A DNA stretch of 6,882 nucleotides, taken from NCBI GenBank assembly GCA_023430425.1, contig JAEZAR010000256.1, positions 1 through 6,882 on the forward strand. The letters run 5' to 3'. Position 1 is the first letter of the stretch. Each line of letters starts with the position of its first letter. The position numbers were made by a program, and so were the translations under genes. This document shows, piece by piece, positions 1 through 6,010 of the stretch. The DNA comes from Actinomycetes bacterium (GTDB taxonomy: Bacteria > Actinomycetota > Actinomycetes > Actinomycetales > Cellulomonadaceae). The notes under the pieces are model-generated. The model was not told the origin of the DNA. It did not search any database and worked only from the letters and a program-made list of their open reading frames with translations.

Positions 1-604
1 GCACGTCGCCGGCCACGCCGGTGACCCGCCCGTCGGTCACGACGAGGGAGGTCACCCGGTGCCGGAAGCGCACGCGCAGGAGCCCGGCCGCGCGGGCCTC
101 CAGGGCCGCCCGGACGAAGGGCTCGCAGACGGCAGGACCGGTGCCCCACGTCACGTGGAAGCGGGGCACCGTGTTCCCGTGGCCGCCCGCGCCGCCGACG
201 CGGTGGCCGCCGCGCTCGGCCCACTGCACGAGCGGGAACCAGCGGACGCCGAGGCCGTGGAGCCACGCCCGCAGCTCGCCGGAGGCGAAGGCGACGAAGG
301 TCTCCGCCCACGCCCGCGGGTGCACGTCGAGCGGGTCGGCGGGGTCGAACTGTGCCGAACCCAGCCAGTCCGCGAGGGCGAGGTCGGCGGAGTCGTGCAC
401 GCCGAGCCGGCGCTGCTCGGGGGAGTCGACGAGGAAGAGCCCGCCGAACGACCACCACGCCTGGCCGCCGAGCGACGCGCGCGGCTCCTGCTCGACCAGC
501 ACCACGCGGCGTCCGGCGGCGGTGAGCTCGGCGGCGGCGACCAGCCCGGCGAGGCCGGCCCCGACCACCACGGCGTCGGCCCGCATGACGGCGTCGTCAG
601 GCAT
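1..604 (-). CDS. FAD-binding dehydrogenase, KstD-like (partial, 3' end beyond window)
   Basis: The first 201 residues are present and the C-terminal part lies beyond the left edge; from memory, relatives are about 550 residues long. The N-terminus is a Rossmann FAD-binding fold: a beta strand, then GAGLAG at residues 15-20, then an acidic residue (E38) at the end of the second strand. The segments LGGQAWWSFGGLFLVDSPEQ (45-64) and HGNTVPRFHVTWGTGP (142-157) are typical of the FAD-binding dehydrogenase group related to 3-ketosteroid 1-dehydrogenase and fumarate reductase flavoproteins. The group is annotated as oxidoreductases of unknown substrate, so a steroid role should not be assumed. I chose the ATG at 604 because a TACGCT box lies 6 bases upstream. 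A second in-frame ATG at 586 (codon 7) is possible. The gene follows glgX on the same strand after 58 bases. Family assignment is fairly sure; the substrate is unknown. Confidence 0.88.
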   Translation of the reverse strand, partial: MPDDAVMRADAVVVGAGLAGLVAAAELTAAGRRVVLVEQEPRASLGGQAWWSFGGLFLVDSPEQRRLGVHDSADLALADWLGSAQFDPADPLDVHPRAWAETFVAFASGELRAWLHGLGVRWFPLVQWAERGGHRVGGAGGHGNTVPRFHVTWGTGPAVCEPFVRAALEARAAGLLRVRFRHRVTSLVVTDGRVTGVAGDV

Positions 605-610
605 GGCGGC

Positions 611-616
611 AGCGTA
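611..616 (-). promoter_or_regulatory. Candidate leaderless -10 box (TACGCT) for the FAD dehydrogenase
   Basis: On the minus strand TACGCT fits the actinobacterial TANNNT -10 pattern and ends 6 bases before the ATG at 604. That spacing would start the transcript at or next to the start codon. No Shine-Dalgarno-like sequence precedes this ATG, which fits a leaderless mRNA. I see no convincing -35 box. If real, the gene can be transcribed separately from glgX. Confidence 0.5.
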
Positions 617-648
617 GGGGGCGGGGCCGGGCGCGGGGAACGGGAGGG
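617..648 (+). other. G-quadruplex-type G-run cluster in the glgX/dehydrogenase gap
   Basis: Six runs of three or more G (617-621, 623-626, 629-631, 635-638, 642-644, 646-648) are separated by loops of 1, 2, 3, 3 and 1 bases on the plus strand. This satisfies the usual four-run G-quadruplex pattern with spare runs. It fills most of the gap between glgX and the dehydrogenase and abuts the candidate -10 box. The transcript of these genes would carry the complementary C-rich strand. Chance is a real alternative in DNA this rich in G and C. Confidence 0.45.
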
Positions 649-662
649 ACGCGCGGACGGGC

Positions 663-2870
663 TCAGGAGCGGTACAGGCGCATGGACAGGGGCTCGAGGA
701 GCAGGGCGCTCCCGGGTCGGACGGTGGCCTCGCCGTTCACCGGAGCGCCGTCGGGTCGCTCGGCGACGCTGTCCCACGCGAGCCGCCACGCGCCGTCGTG
801 CCCCTGCGGCGGCAGGCCGCCCGCGACCGTGAACTCCACGGGGTCGAAACCGCCGTTGACGAGGACGAGGGCCGCCGACCCGTCGGGGGCGACGCGGATC
901 ATCTGCAGGCACCGCACCTGCACGTCGTGCCACGCCGCGTGGTCGAAGACCCCGCCGCCGGCGCGCCGCCAGTCGAGGTCGGGGCGCTGGTCGCCGGGTC
1001 GGCCCTCCCGGGCGCCCGCCGGGCGGCCTGCGAAGAACCCCCAGGTCCGCAGCGCGGGCAGCTCGCGACGCAGCCGGAGCAGGTGGCGCGCCGTCGCCAG
1101 GAGGTCCTCCGCCGCCTCGTCGAGGTCCCAGTCCAGCCAGGTGAGCTCGTCGTCGTGGCAGTAGGCGTTGTTGTTGCCGAGCTGGGTGCGCCCGATCTCG
1201 TCGCCCGCGGTGAGCATCGGGGTGCCGGCCGCGAGGAGGAGGGTGCCGAGCAGGTTGCGCTGCGAGCGGCGGCGCATCGGCAGGATCTCGGCGCCGACGG
1301 CGGGGTCGCGCACCGGCCCCTCGATCCCGTGGTTCCACGAGTGGTTGACGTCCGAGCCGTCCCGGTTGCCCTCGCCGTTCGCCTCGTTGTGCTTGTGCTC
1401 GTAGGCGACGAGATCGGCCAGCGTGAAGCCGTCGTGGGCCGTGACGTAGTTCACCGAGGCCACGACCCCGCGGGACAGGGGCGGATCACCGTGCCCGAAC
1501 AGGTCCGCGGAGCCGGACAGCCGCGTCGCCAGCTCACGCACGCCGTGCCCGGGACGTCCGTGCGCCCGGTGGGCGGGGTCGGCGAGCCAGAACGTCCGGA
1601 CGCCGTCCCGGAAGCGGTCGTTCCACTCGGCGAGCGGCTCGGGGAACGCCCCGGTGCGCCAGCCGCCCGGGCCGAGGTCCCACGGCTCTGCCACCAGCTT
1701 GAGGCCGCTCAGCACGGGGTCGGTCTGGAGCGCGACGAGGAACGGGTGCTGCGGCGTGAAGCCCGCGTGGTCGCGGCCCAGGGTCACCGCGAGGTCGAAG
1801 CGGAACCCGTCGACGCCCACCTCGGTGGCCCAGTAGCGCAGCGAGTCCAGCGCCATCTGGACGACGCGCGGCCGGCGGAAGTCCAGCGTGTTGCCGCACC
1901 CGGTCAGGTCCGCGAACCGGGCGGGCGCGGCCCCGTGGTGCAGGTAGTACACGGTCGGGTCCAGGCCCCGCCACGACAGGTGCGGACCGTCCGTGCCGCC
2001 CTCGCAGGTGTGGTTGTAGACGACGTCGAGCAGCACCTCGATCCCCGCGGCGTGCAGCAGGCGCACCATGCCCTTGACCTCGGCCAGGACGGCCGCGGCG
2101 CCGGCCTCGCGGGCGGCGGCGGTCGCGTACGGGGCGTGCGGGGCGAAGAAGCCGGCGGTGTTGTACCCCCAGTAGTTGAGCAGGCCGCGCTGGACCAGGT
2201 GCGGCTCGCTCGTGAACGCCTGCACGGGCAGCAGCTCGAGAGTGGTCACGCCCAGCGAGCGCAGGTGGTCGATCGTGGCCGGGTGGGCGACGCCGGCGTA
2301 GGTGCCGCGCAGGTCCGGCGGCACGCCGGGCAGCCGCTGCGTGAGGCCCTTGACGTGCGCCTCGTAGACCACGGTGTCCGGCCACGGCACCGCCGGGCGG
2401 GGCACCGGCGCCGCGTCGAACCGGTCGTCCACGACGACGGCGTGCGGCACGTGCGCCCGCGACTCGGTCTCGTCCGGCTCGGGCCTGGGGTCGGCCGGGC
2501 GCAGGTAGTCGTCCACGCGGTGGCCGTAGACGGCCGGGCCGAGGCGGACGTGACCCTCGATGCCGCGCGCGTACGGGTCGAGGAGGAGCTTGGCGGGGTT
2601 GTACCGCAGCCCGGCGTCGGGGTCCCAGCGCCCGTGCGCCCGGAACCCGTACCGCTGCCCGGCCCGGACGCCGGGGACGTGCGCGGCGAAGACGCCGTGC
2701 CGCGGCCCGGCGAGCGGGACGCGACGCTCGGCCCACCCGTCCGGGGCGGTGGGGTCGGGATCGAGCAGGCACAGCTCGACCGCCTCGGCGTGGGAGGCGA
2801 GGACCGCGACGTCGACCCCGTCGCCCGCGAGGTGCACGCCGAGGCGCGGCGCGGGGCGGGGGAGGGTCAT
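663..2870 (-). CDS. glgX: Glycogen debranching enzyme GlgX (isoamylase type)
   Basis: This 735-residue cytosolic enzyme hydrolyses alpha-1,6 branch links, typically the short stubs left on glycogen by phosphorylase. Residues about 8-95 form an N-terminal CBM48/isoamylase domain. The GH13 barrel follows with its conserved regions: DVVYNH (282-287), GFRFDL (355-360) with nucleophile D359, VAEPWD (393-398) with acid/base E395, and TAHDG (477-481) with the transition-state aspartate D480. The stretches LNYWGYNTAGFFAPH (231-245) and HKHNEANGEGNRDG (492-505) are typical of the GlgX/TreX subfamily rather than of branching enzyme. The C-terminal beta domain runs from about 650 to the end. The ATG at 2870 is chosen because family homology begins within the next ten codons; the reading frame stays open upstream to beyond 3600, but that part is antisense to etfB. 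All catalytic residues are present and the length is only slightly above the common 650-720. TreX-like activity cannot be excluded. Confidence 0.96.
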   Translation of the reverse strand: MTLPRPAPRLGVHLAGDGVDVAVLASHAEAVELCLLDPDPTAPDGWAERRVPLAGPRHGVFAAHVPGVRAGQRYGFRAHGRWDPDAGLRYNPAKLLLDPYARGIEGHVRLGPAVYGHRVDDYLRPADPRPEPDETESRAHVPHAVVVDDRFDAAPVPRPAVPWPDTVVYEAHVKGLTQRLPGVPPDLRGTYAGVAHPATIDHLRSLGVTTLELLPVQAFTSEPHLVQRGLLNYWGYNTAGFFAPHAPYATAAAREAGAAAVLAEVKGMVRLLHAAGIEVLLDVVYNHTCEGGTDGPHLSWRGLDPTVYYLHHGAAPARFADLTGCGNTLDFRRPRVVQMALDSLRYWATEVGVDGFRFDLAVTLGRDHAGFTPQHPFLVALQTDPVLSGLKLVAEPWDLGPGGWRTGAFPEPLAEWNDRFRDGVRTFWLADPAHRAHGRPGHGVRELATRLSGSADLFGHGDPPLSRGVVASVNYVTAHDGFTLADLVAYEHKHNEANGEGNRDGSDVNHSWNHGIEGPVRDPAVGAEILPMRRRSQRNLLGTLLLAAGTPMLTAGDEIGRTQLGNNNAYCHDDELTWLDWDLDEAAEDLLATARHLLRLRRELPALRTWGFFAGRPAGAREGRPGDQRPDLDWRRAGGGVFDHAAWHDVQVRCLQMIRVAPDGSAALVLVNGGFDPVEFTVAGGLPPQGHDGAWRLAWDSVAERPDGAPVNGEATVRPGSALLLEPLSMRLYRS

Positions 2871-2876
2871 GGTGGT

Positions 2877-2884
2877 CGATTGTG
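2877..2884 (-). promoter_or_regulatory. CACAATCG motif 6 bases before glgX start (candidate -10)
   Basis: Read on the minus strand, CACAATCG precedes the glgX ATG with CACAAT ending 8 bases before the start codon. The same octamer stands at the same distance before the APH-like gene at 5931-5938. CACAAT is one base from TANNNT at the first position, so it may be a weak -10 box of a near-leaderless promoter. No Shine-Dalgarno sequence is visible before this ATG. A regulator-binding half-site is an alternative. Confidence 0.4.
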
Positions 2885-2974
2885 ACGCACGCAGGTGGCC
2901 GGCCCGTCCCGGGGCGGCGGTCGAGGCGGGTGAACTGCTCCCGGGCCGCATCGCTCCCGCCCGACGCCGCGGGG

Positions 2975-2980
2975 TAGCCT
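2975..2980 (+). promoter_or_regulatory. Candidate -10 box (TAGCCT) for etfB-etfA
   Basis: TAGCCT in GGGGTAGCCTTCC matches TANNNT and is a rare AT-containing island in an otherwise GC-rich region. Transcription would start near 2987, giving an etfB leader of about 110 bases. No clear -35 box is seen 16-18 bases upstream. The assignment rests on the hexamer and its position only. Confidence 0.35.
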
Positions 2981-2991
2981 TCCGAGGGCCC

Positions 2992-3057
2992 AGCGGCCCG
3001 GCGGGCGAGCGGCCCGGGCGCCCCGAGCGCCCAGCCGCCGGACGGCCCGACGGCCCG
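2992..3057 (+). repeat. Short direct repeats in the etfB leader (CGGCCCG units)
   Basis: The heptamer CGGCCCG occurs four times, at 2994-3000, 3010-3016, 3043-3049 and 3051-3057. The first two are part of a 10-base direct repeat AGCGGCCCGG with a 16-base period. The last two form an 8-base tandem, GACGGCCC-GACGGCCC. A small inverted repeat (GGGCGC 3016-3021, GCGCCC 3027-3032, 5-base loop) lies between the pairs. These could be protein-binding sites, RNA structure elements or slippage products; the sequence does not decide. Confidence 0.5.
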
Positions 3058-3070
3058 GCGCACCGGGCCG
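3051..3070 (+). promoter_or_regulatory. Perfect GC hairpin in the etfB 5' leader
   Basis: CGGCCCGG at 3051-3058 pairs perfectly with CCGGGCCG at 3063-3070 around the 4-base loop CGCA. All eight pairs are G-C, so the RNA hairpin would be very stable. It ends 25 bases before the etfB ATG, and the GGAG at 3088-3091 stays outside the stem. There is no T-run after it, so a simple intrinsic attenuator is not indicated. It could stabilise the mRNA, affect ribosome access or mark a palindromic operator. Confidence 0.5.
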
Positions 3071-3095
3071 ACGACAGCGCAGAGAGCGGAGCGGC

Positions 3096-3896
3096 ATGGA
3101 CATCGTCGTGTGCGTCAAGCACGTGCCCGACCTGCAGGCCGAGCGCCGGTTCACCGACGCCGGGCGCGTCGACCGCCAGGGCACCGACGGCACCCTCAAC
3201 GAGCTCGACGAGAACGCGGTCGAGGCGGCGCTGCGGGTGGCCGAGGCCCACGACGGCCGGGTGACCGCCCTCACCATGGGCCCGGACGACGCCGAGGACG
3301 CCGTGCGCCGGGCCCTGCAGATGGGGGTGCACCGCGGCGTCCGGGTCACCGACGACGACCTCGCCGGCTCCGACGCGTTCGCGACGGCGTCCGTGCTCGC
3401 CGCCGCCGTCCGCCGGCTCGCCGCCGAGTCGCCGGTCGACCTCGTCGTGACCGGCATGGCGGCCCTGGACGGCCTGATGTCGGTGGTGCCCACGCTGCTG
3501 GCCGCCGAGCTCGACCTGCCTCAGCTCACGCTGGCGGCCGACCTCGAGGTCGTCGGCGCGGACGGCGGGCAGGCCCTGCGCGTCCGCCGCGACCTCGACC
3601 ACGTGACGGAGGTGCTCGAGGCGCCGCTGCCGGCCGTCGTCTCGGTCACCGACCAGGCCAACGAGGCGCGGTACCCGGCCTTCGCGGGCATCATGGCCGC
3701 CCGGAAGGCGCGGGTGGAGGTCTGGTCGCTGGCCGACCTCGGCCTGGCGCCGGCGTCGGTCGGGGACGCCGGCGCGCGCACGCGCGTCCTCGAGGCGACG
3801 CCCCGACCGCCCCGGGAAGGCGTGCTGGTCACCGACACGGGCGACGCCGGGCTCCGGCTCGCCGCCTTCCTCGCGGAGAACGGGCTGCTGGCATGA
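3096..3896 (+). CDS. etfB: Electron transfer flavoprotein subunit beta
   Basis: This 266-residue soluble protein is the beta subunit of ETF, which takes electrons from acyl-CoA dehydrogenases and similar flavoenzymes and passes them to ETF:quinone oxidoreductase. The N-terminus MDIVVCVKHVPD, the segments LNELDENAVEAALR (34-47) and ALQMGVHRGVRV (73-84), and the C-terminal half ARYPAFAGIMAARK (191-204), which corresponds to the partner-recognition loop region, are all characteristic. At 125-131 it reads DGLMSVV where many beta subunits have DGDTxQV, the AMP or bifurcating-FAD motif. From memory, the M. tuberculosis FixA protein also lacks DGDTxQV here (DGVGGAV). A plain, non-bifurcating ETF is therefore the better guess. 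The ATG at 3096 is fixed by the conserved N-terminus; a weak GGAG lies only 4 bases before it. The stop overlaps the etfA start, so the two subunits are co-translated. Confidence 0.96.
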   Translation: MDIVVCVKHVPDLQAERRFTDAGRVDRQGTDGTLNELDENAVEAALRVAEAHDGRVTALTMGPDDAEDAVRRALQMGVHRGVRVTDDDLAGSDAFATASVLAAAVRRLAAESPVDLVVTGMAALDGLMSVVPTLLAAELDLPQLTLAADLEVVGADGGQALRVRRDLDHVTEVLEAPLPAVVSVTDQANEARYPAFAGIMAARKARVEVWSLADLGLAPASVGDAGARTRVLEATPRPPREGVLVTDTGDAGLRLAAFLAENGLLA

Positions 3897-4894
3897 GCGT
3901 CGTCCTGGTCGTGACCGAGCACCACGCCGGTGCGCCGCGCGCGTCCGCGCTCGAGCTGCTGACGGCGGCGCGCGCCCTCGGCGAGGCGCACGCCGTGTGG
4001 TTCGGCGACCCCACCCAGGGGCCCGACGAGGAGGGCGCGGAGGTGCCCGCGGAGGCGGTCCCGCTCCTGGCGGCGCACGGGGCGCACGCCGTGCACGTGG
4101 TGCCGGTGCCGAGCGCCGAGGCCGGCCTGCCCGACGCCCTTGCGGCGGCGCTGACCGGCCTGGTCGGGGCGACGGGCGCCGACGTCGTCCTCCTCGCCTC
4201 GGGGTTCGAGGCCAAGGAGGTCGCCGCGCGGGTGGCCCTGGCCACGGGCGCCGCCCTCATGGTCGACGCAGCGCAGGTCGACCGCGACGACGCCGGCCGC
4301 GTGGTGACCACGCAGCAGGCGTTCGCGGCGTCCTGGACGCTGCGTGCCGTCGCGACAGTCGACCGCTCGGTGGTGACGCTGCGGTCGAACGCCGTCAAGG
4401 CCGTGCCGGCGGACCTCCCTGCGCCGGGCCAGGTCCGCCCGGCGGCCCCGGCAGCCCCGGTGGACCCGCGGGTGCGGGTCGTGGAGCGCACGCCGCGCCC
4501 CGCCTCCGGTCGCCCGGACGTCGGCGAGGCGCAGGTCGTCGTCGTCGGCGGGCGCGGCACCCAGGGCGACTTCTCCGCCGTGGAGGACCTCGCCGACGCG
4601 CTGGGGGCCGCCGTCGGGGCGACGCGCGACGTCACCGACGAGGGCTGGATGCCGCACGAGACGATGGTGGGCCAGACGGGCGTCACGATCTCCCCGCGCC
4701 TCTACGTGGGCGCCGGGGTGTCCGGGGCGATCCACCACCGCGGCGGGATGCAGGCGTCGGGCACGGTGGTGGCGGTCAACACCGACCCGGACGCCCCGAT
4801 CTTCGAGTTCGCGGACTTCGGCGTGGTCGGCGACATCGCCGACGTGCTGCCGCAGGCGGCCGACGAGATCCGGCGCCTGCGCGCGCAGGACTGA
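3893..4894 (+). CDS. etfA: Electron transfer flavoprotein subunit alpha
   Basis: This 333-residue protein binds the redox-active FAD of ETF and pairs with EtfB. The N-terminal domain (1 to about 185) includes ADVVLLASGFEAKEVAARVA (96-115), typical of the alpha subunit. The C-terminal FAD domain (about 212-333) has GGRGTQGDF (219-227), VGQTG (259-263), YVGAGVSGAIHH (271-282), and NTDPDAPIFEFADFGVVGD (296-314). R221, T262 and H282 align with the flavin-contacting arginine, threonine and histidine of human ETF-alpha. The usual SGAIQH reads SGAIHH here. The ATG at 3893 overlaps the etfB TGA (ATGA), which implies translational coupling; a GGAGAA at 3875-3880 is rather far away to act alone. No adjacent quinone oxidoreductase or acyl-CoA dehydrogenase gene is in the window. 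Confidence 0.96.
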   Translation: MSVVLVVTEHHAGAPRASALELLTAARALGEAHAVWFGDPTQGPDEEGAEVPAEAVPLLAAHGAHAVHVVPVPSAEAGLPDALAAALTGLVGATGADVVLLASGFEAKEVAARVALATGAALMVDAAQVDRDDAGRVVTTQQAFAASWTLRAVATVDRSVVTLRSNAVKAVPADLPAPGQVRPAAPAAPVDPRVRVVERTPRPASGRPDVGEAQVVVVGGRGTQGDFSAVEDLADALGAAVGATRDVTDEGWMPHETMVGQTGVTISPRLYVGAGVSGAIHHRGGMQASGTVVAVNTDPDAPIFEFADFGVVGDIADVLPQAADEIRRLRAQD

Positions 4895-4904
4895 GACCCC
4901 CGGC

Positions 4905-4945
4905 GCACCGCGCCCGGTGCACCGCGCCCGGCGCTCGGGCGCCGG
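4905..4945. terminator. Tandem hairpins between convergent etfA and APH-like gene
   Basis: GCACCG (4905-4910) pairs with CGGTGC (4915-4920) around a 4-base loop. CCGGCGC (4928-4934) pairs with GCGCCGG (4939-4945) around TCGG. An alternative pairing for the second is GCGCCCG 4924-4930 with CGGGCGC 4936-4942. A 13-base direct repeat GCACCGCGCCCGG (4905-4917 and 4919-4931) links the two. There is no T-run, as is common for actinobacterial terminators. The position, between two converging stop codons only 55 bases apart, suggests a two-way terminator. Confidence 0.55.
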
Positions 4946-4949
4946 CCGC

Positions 4950-5924
4950 TCAGAGCCGCTCGAGCCAGTCCAGCGCGGCCACGGCCTGCGCGAGCTGGAA
5001 CGCCCGCAGGTTGGGGATGCCGTGGGGCGCCGGCTGCACCGCCGCCTGGACGAAGAACCCGGTGAGCCCGACGAGCACCGCGCGCACGGCGTCGCGGTCG
5101 GCGTCGGCGGCGTTCGGGTGCGACCAGAAGAGCCGGTCCGGGTCGCCGCCCTGCTGCATCGCGATGCTCGGCATGGTCGCGAGGAGGTCCCACCAGCGCA
5201 CCCCGTCCCGGGCGGCGTGGGGCCAGTCGATGATCCAGACGCGAGGGTCCGGCGCGGTCGCGAGCATCACGTTGTCGGCGCGGAAGTCGCCGTGCACGAG
5301 GGTGGTGCCCGCGCTGGCGGCGACGGCGACCGGTGCCAGGGACGCCCACACCTCGATCGAGGCGCGCAGCACCTCGCCGTGGGCGCCGACCGCGCGGGCC
5401 GCGGCGTCGACGTCGGCGCCGTCGGCCAGCAGCCGCTCCCAGCCGCCGGCGAGATAGGCCATCGCGTCCGTCAGCGCCGGCAGCGCGCGGGGCGCCGGCG
5501 TCCCGACCTCGGCCAGGTCGGTGAGCGCCCCGAGGGCCCTGGCCAGCTCGGCGGGCCGCCACGGCAGGTCCGGTGCGCGGCCGTCGACCGGTTGCAGGCC
5601 GAGGATCACCCAGGTGCCGTCGTCGTCGTGCCACCACAGGTGGGGGGCGTTGACCTGCGGGGGCAGCGTCGCCGCCACGGCGATCTCGCGCCGGGCCAGC
5701 TGCGGAGCGTCGGCGTTCTGCTCGGGGGAGACGGCCTTGACGAACACCTGCGTGCCGTTGCCGAGGCCCAGCAGGGCCGCGTAGCCGGGCGAGAACCCGC
5801 TGGTCGCGCTGGTCTCGCTCACGACGTCCGCGCCCGCGAGGTCGGCGATCCGGGTGCGGACCTCTCGCGGCAGGTCCGCCCAGTGCAGGCGCGAGCCACT
5901 GAAGGCCAGCGGCGCCGTCGTCAC
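4950..5924 (-). CDS. APH-fold phosphotransferase family protein
   Basis: This 324-residue protein has the aminoglycoside phosphotransferase/choline kinase fold (PF01636 type). An N-lobe ATP-binding segment GTQVFVKAV (57-65) holds the likely phosphate-anchoring lysine K63, and E80 in RREIAVA is its probable salt-bridge partner. The catalytic loop HGDFRADNVM (211-220) contains D213 and N218. The metal-binding segment IIDWPHAARD (231-240) contains D233. All key kinase residues are present, so it is probably active. The substrate is unknown: this family covers antibiotics, small metabolites and sugars, and nothing here points to drug resistance. The GTG at 5924 is chosen because the CACAATCG motif stands just before it and no later start precedes the conserved N-lobe; reading on upstream would run antisense into the desulfurase gene. 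It is a single-gene unit, convergent with etfA and divergent from the desulfurase. Confidence 0.85.
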   Translation of the reverse strand: MTTAPLAFSGSRLHWADLPREVRTRIADLAGADVVSETSATSGFSPGYAALLGLGNGTQVFVKAVSPEQNADAPQLARREIAVAATLPPQVNAPHLWWHDDDGTWVILGLQPVDGRAPDLPWRPAELARALGALTDLAEVGTPAPRALPALTDAMAYLAGGWERLLADGADVDAAARAVGAHGEVLRASIEVWASLAPVAVAASAGTTLVHGDFRADNVMLATAPDPRVWIIDWPHAARDGVRWWDLLATMPSIAMQQGGDPDRLFWSHPNAADADRDAVRAVLVGLTGFFVQAAVQPAPHGIPNLRAFQLAQAVAALDWLERL

Positions 5925-5930
5925 GGGAGC

Positions 5931-5938
5931 CGATTGTG
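5931..5938 (-). promoter_or_regulatory. CACAATCG motif 6 bases before the APH-like gene (candidate -10)
   Basis: On the minus strand, GGCACAATCG precedes the GTG start, with CACAAT ending 8 bases before it. Octamer and spacing are identical to those before glgX (2877-2884). It supports the GTG at 5924 as the start and suggests a leaderless or nearly leaderless transcript. No Shine-Dalgarno sequence is seen. Confidence 0.42.
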
Positions 5939-5975
5939 CCAGGTCCGTGATCGACGGGCGGCGCCGTTGGTCCCC

Positions 5976-5998
5976 GGGCGCGGGGCGGCGGGTGCGGG
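5976..5998 (+). other. G-quadruplex-type motif upstream of the desulfurase promoter
   Basis: Four G-runs (5976-5978, 5982-5985, 5990-5992, 5996-5998) with loops of 3, 4 and 3 bases fit the canonical G-quadruplex pattern on the plus strand. They occupy the place of the -35 and spacer region, ending 6 bases before the TAGACT box. They are also upstream of the APH-like gene in the shared 93-base divergent region. High base composition makes chance occurrence plausible. Confidence 0.4.
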
Positions 5999-6004
5999 CG
6001 TTCG

Positions 6005-6010
6005 TAGACT
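6005..6010 (+). promoter_or_regulatory. Candidate leaderless -10 box (TAGACT) for the cysteine desulfurase
   Basis: TAGACT fits TANNNT and is followed by 7 bases and then the ATG at 6018. RNA polymerase starting 7 bases after the box would start at the A of the ATG. There is no purine-rich ribosome-binding sequence before this ATG. I see no good -35 box. Together these features predict a leaderless mRNA. Confidence 0.6.

Larger units (their letters stand above)
2871..3095. other. Divergent intergenic region between glgX and etfB
   Basis: This 225-base region carries the control signals for both flanking genes. Next to glgX on the minus strand is the CACAATCG motif. On the plus strand, TAGCCT at 2975-2980 is a candidate etfB promoter element. 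The right half (about 2986-3070) is a GC-only repetitive stretch that forms hairpins. I found no ATG or GTG on the plus strand between the candidate etfB promoter and the etfB start, so no leader peptide is indicated. Confidence 0.7.

Noticed and set aside
151..1338. A 395-codon minus-strand frame spanning the glgX 3' end and the dehydrogenase start
   Set aside because: It is an out-of-frame reading of two real genes. The correct frames give GlgX and the FAD dehydrogenase with intact motifs.
2853..2872. Possible G-quadruplex at the glgX start
   Set aside because: Only three runs of three or more G are present and the next is GG; it also lies mostly inside coding sequence.
798..2885. A 695-codon plus-strand open frame opposite glgX
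   Set aside because: Its translation is low-complexity (A, V, R, G, P-rich) with no recognisable domain, while the minus strand encodes an intact GlgX. Long antisense frames are expected in DNA this GC-rich.
2871..3602. A 244-codon upstream extension of the glgX frame
   Set aside because: The frame stays open only because stop codons are rare; it is antisense to etfB, whereas GlgX homology starts within the first ten codons after the ATG at 2870.
3110..3892. An upstream extension of the etfA frame through etfB
   Set aside because: It is an arginine- and glycine-rich shadow of etfB in another frame. EtfA homology begins at the ATG at 3893, which overlaps the etfB stop.
4950..5924. Reading the APH-like gene as an antibiotic resistance determinant
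   Set aside because: The fold is shared by many metabolic kinases and there are no resistance-gene neighbours, mobile elements or subfamily-specific motifs to support resistance.
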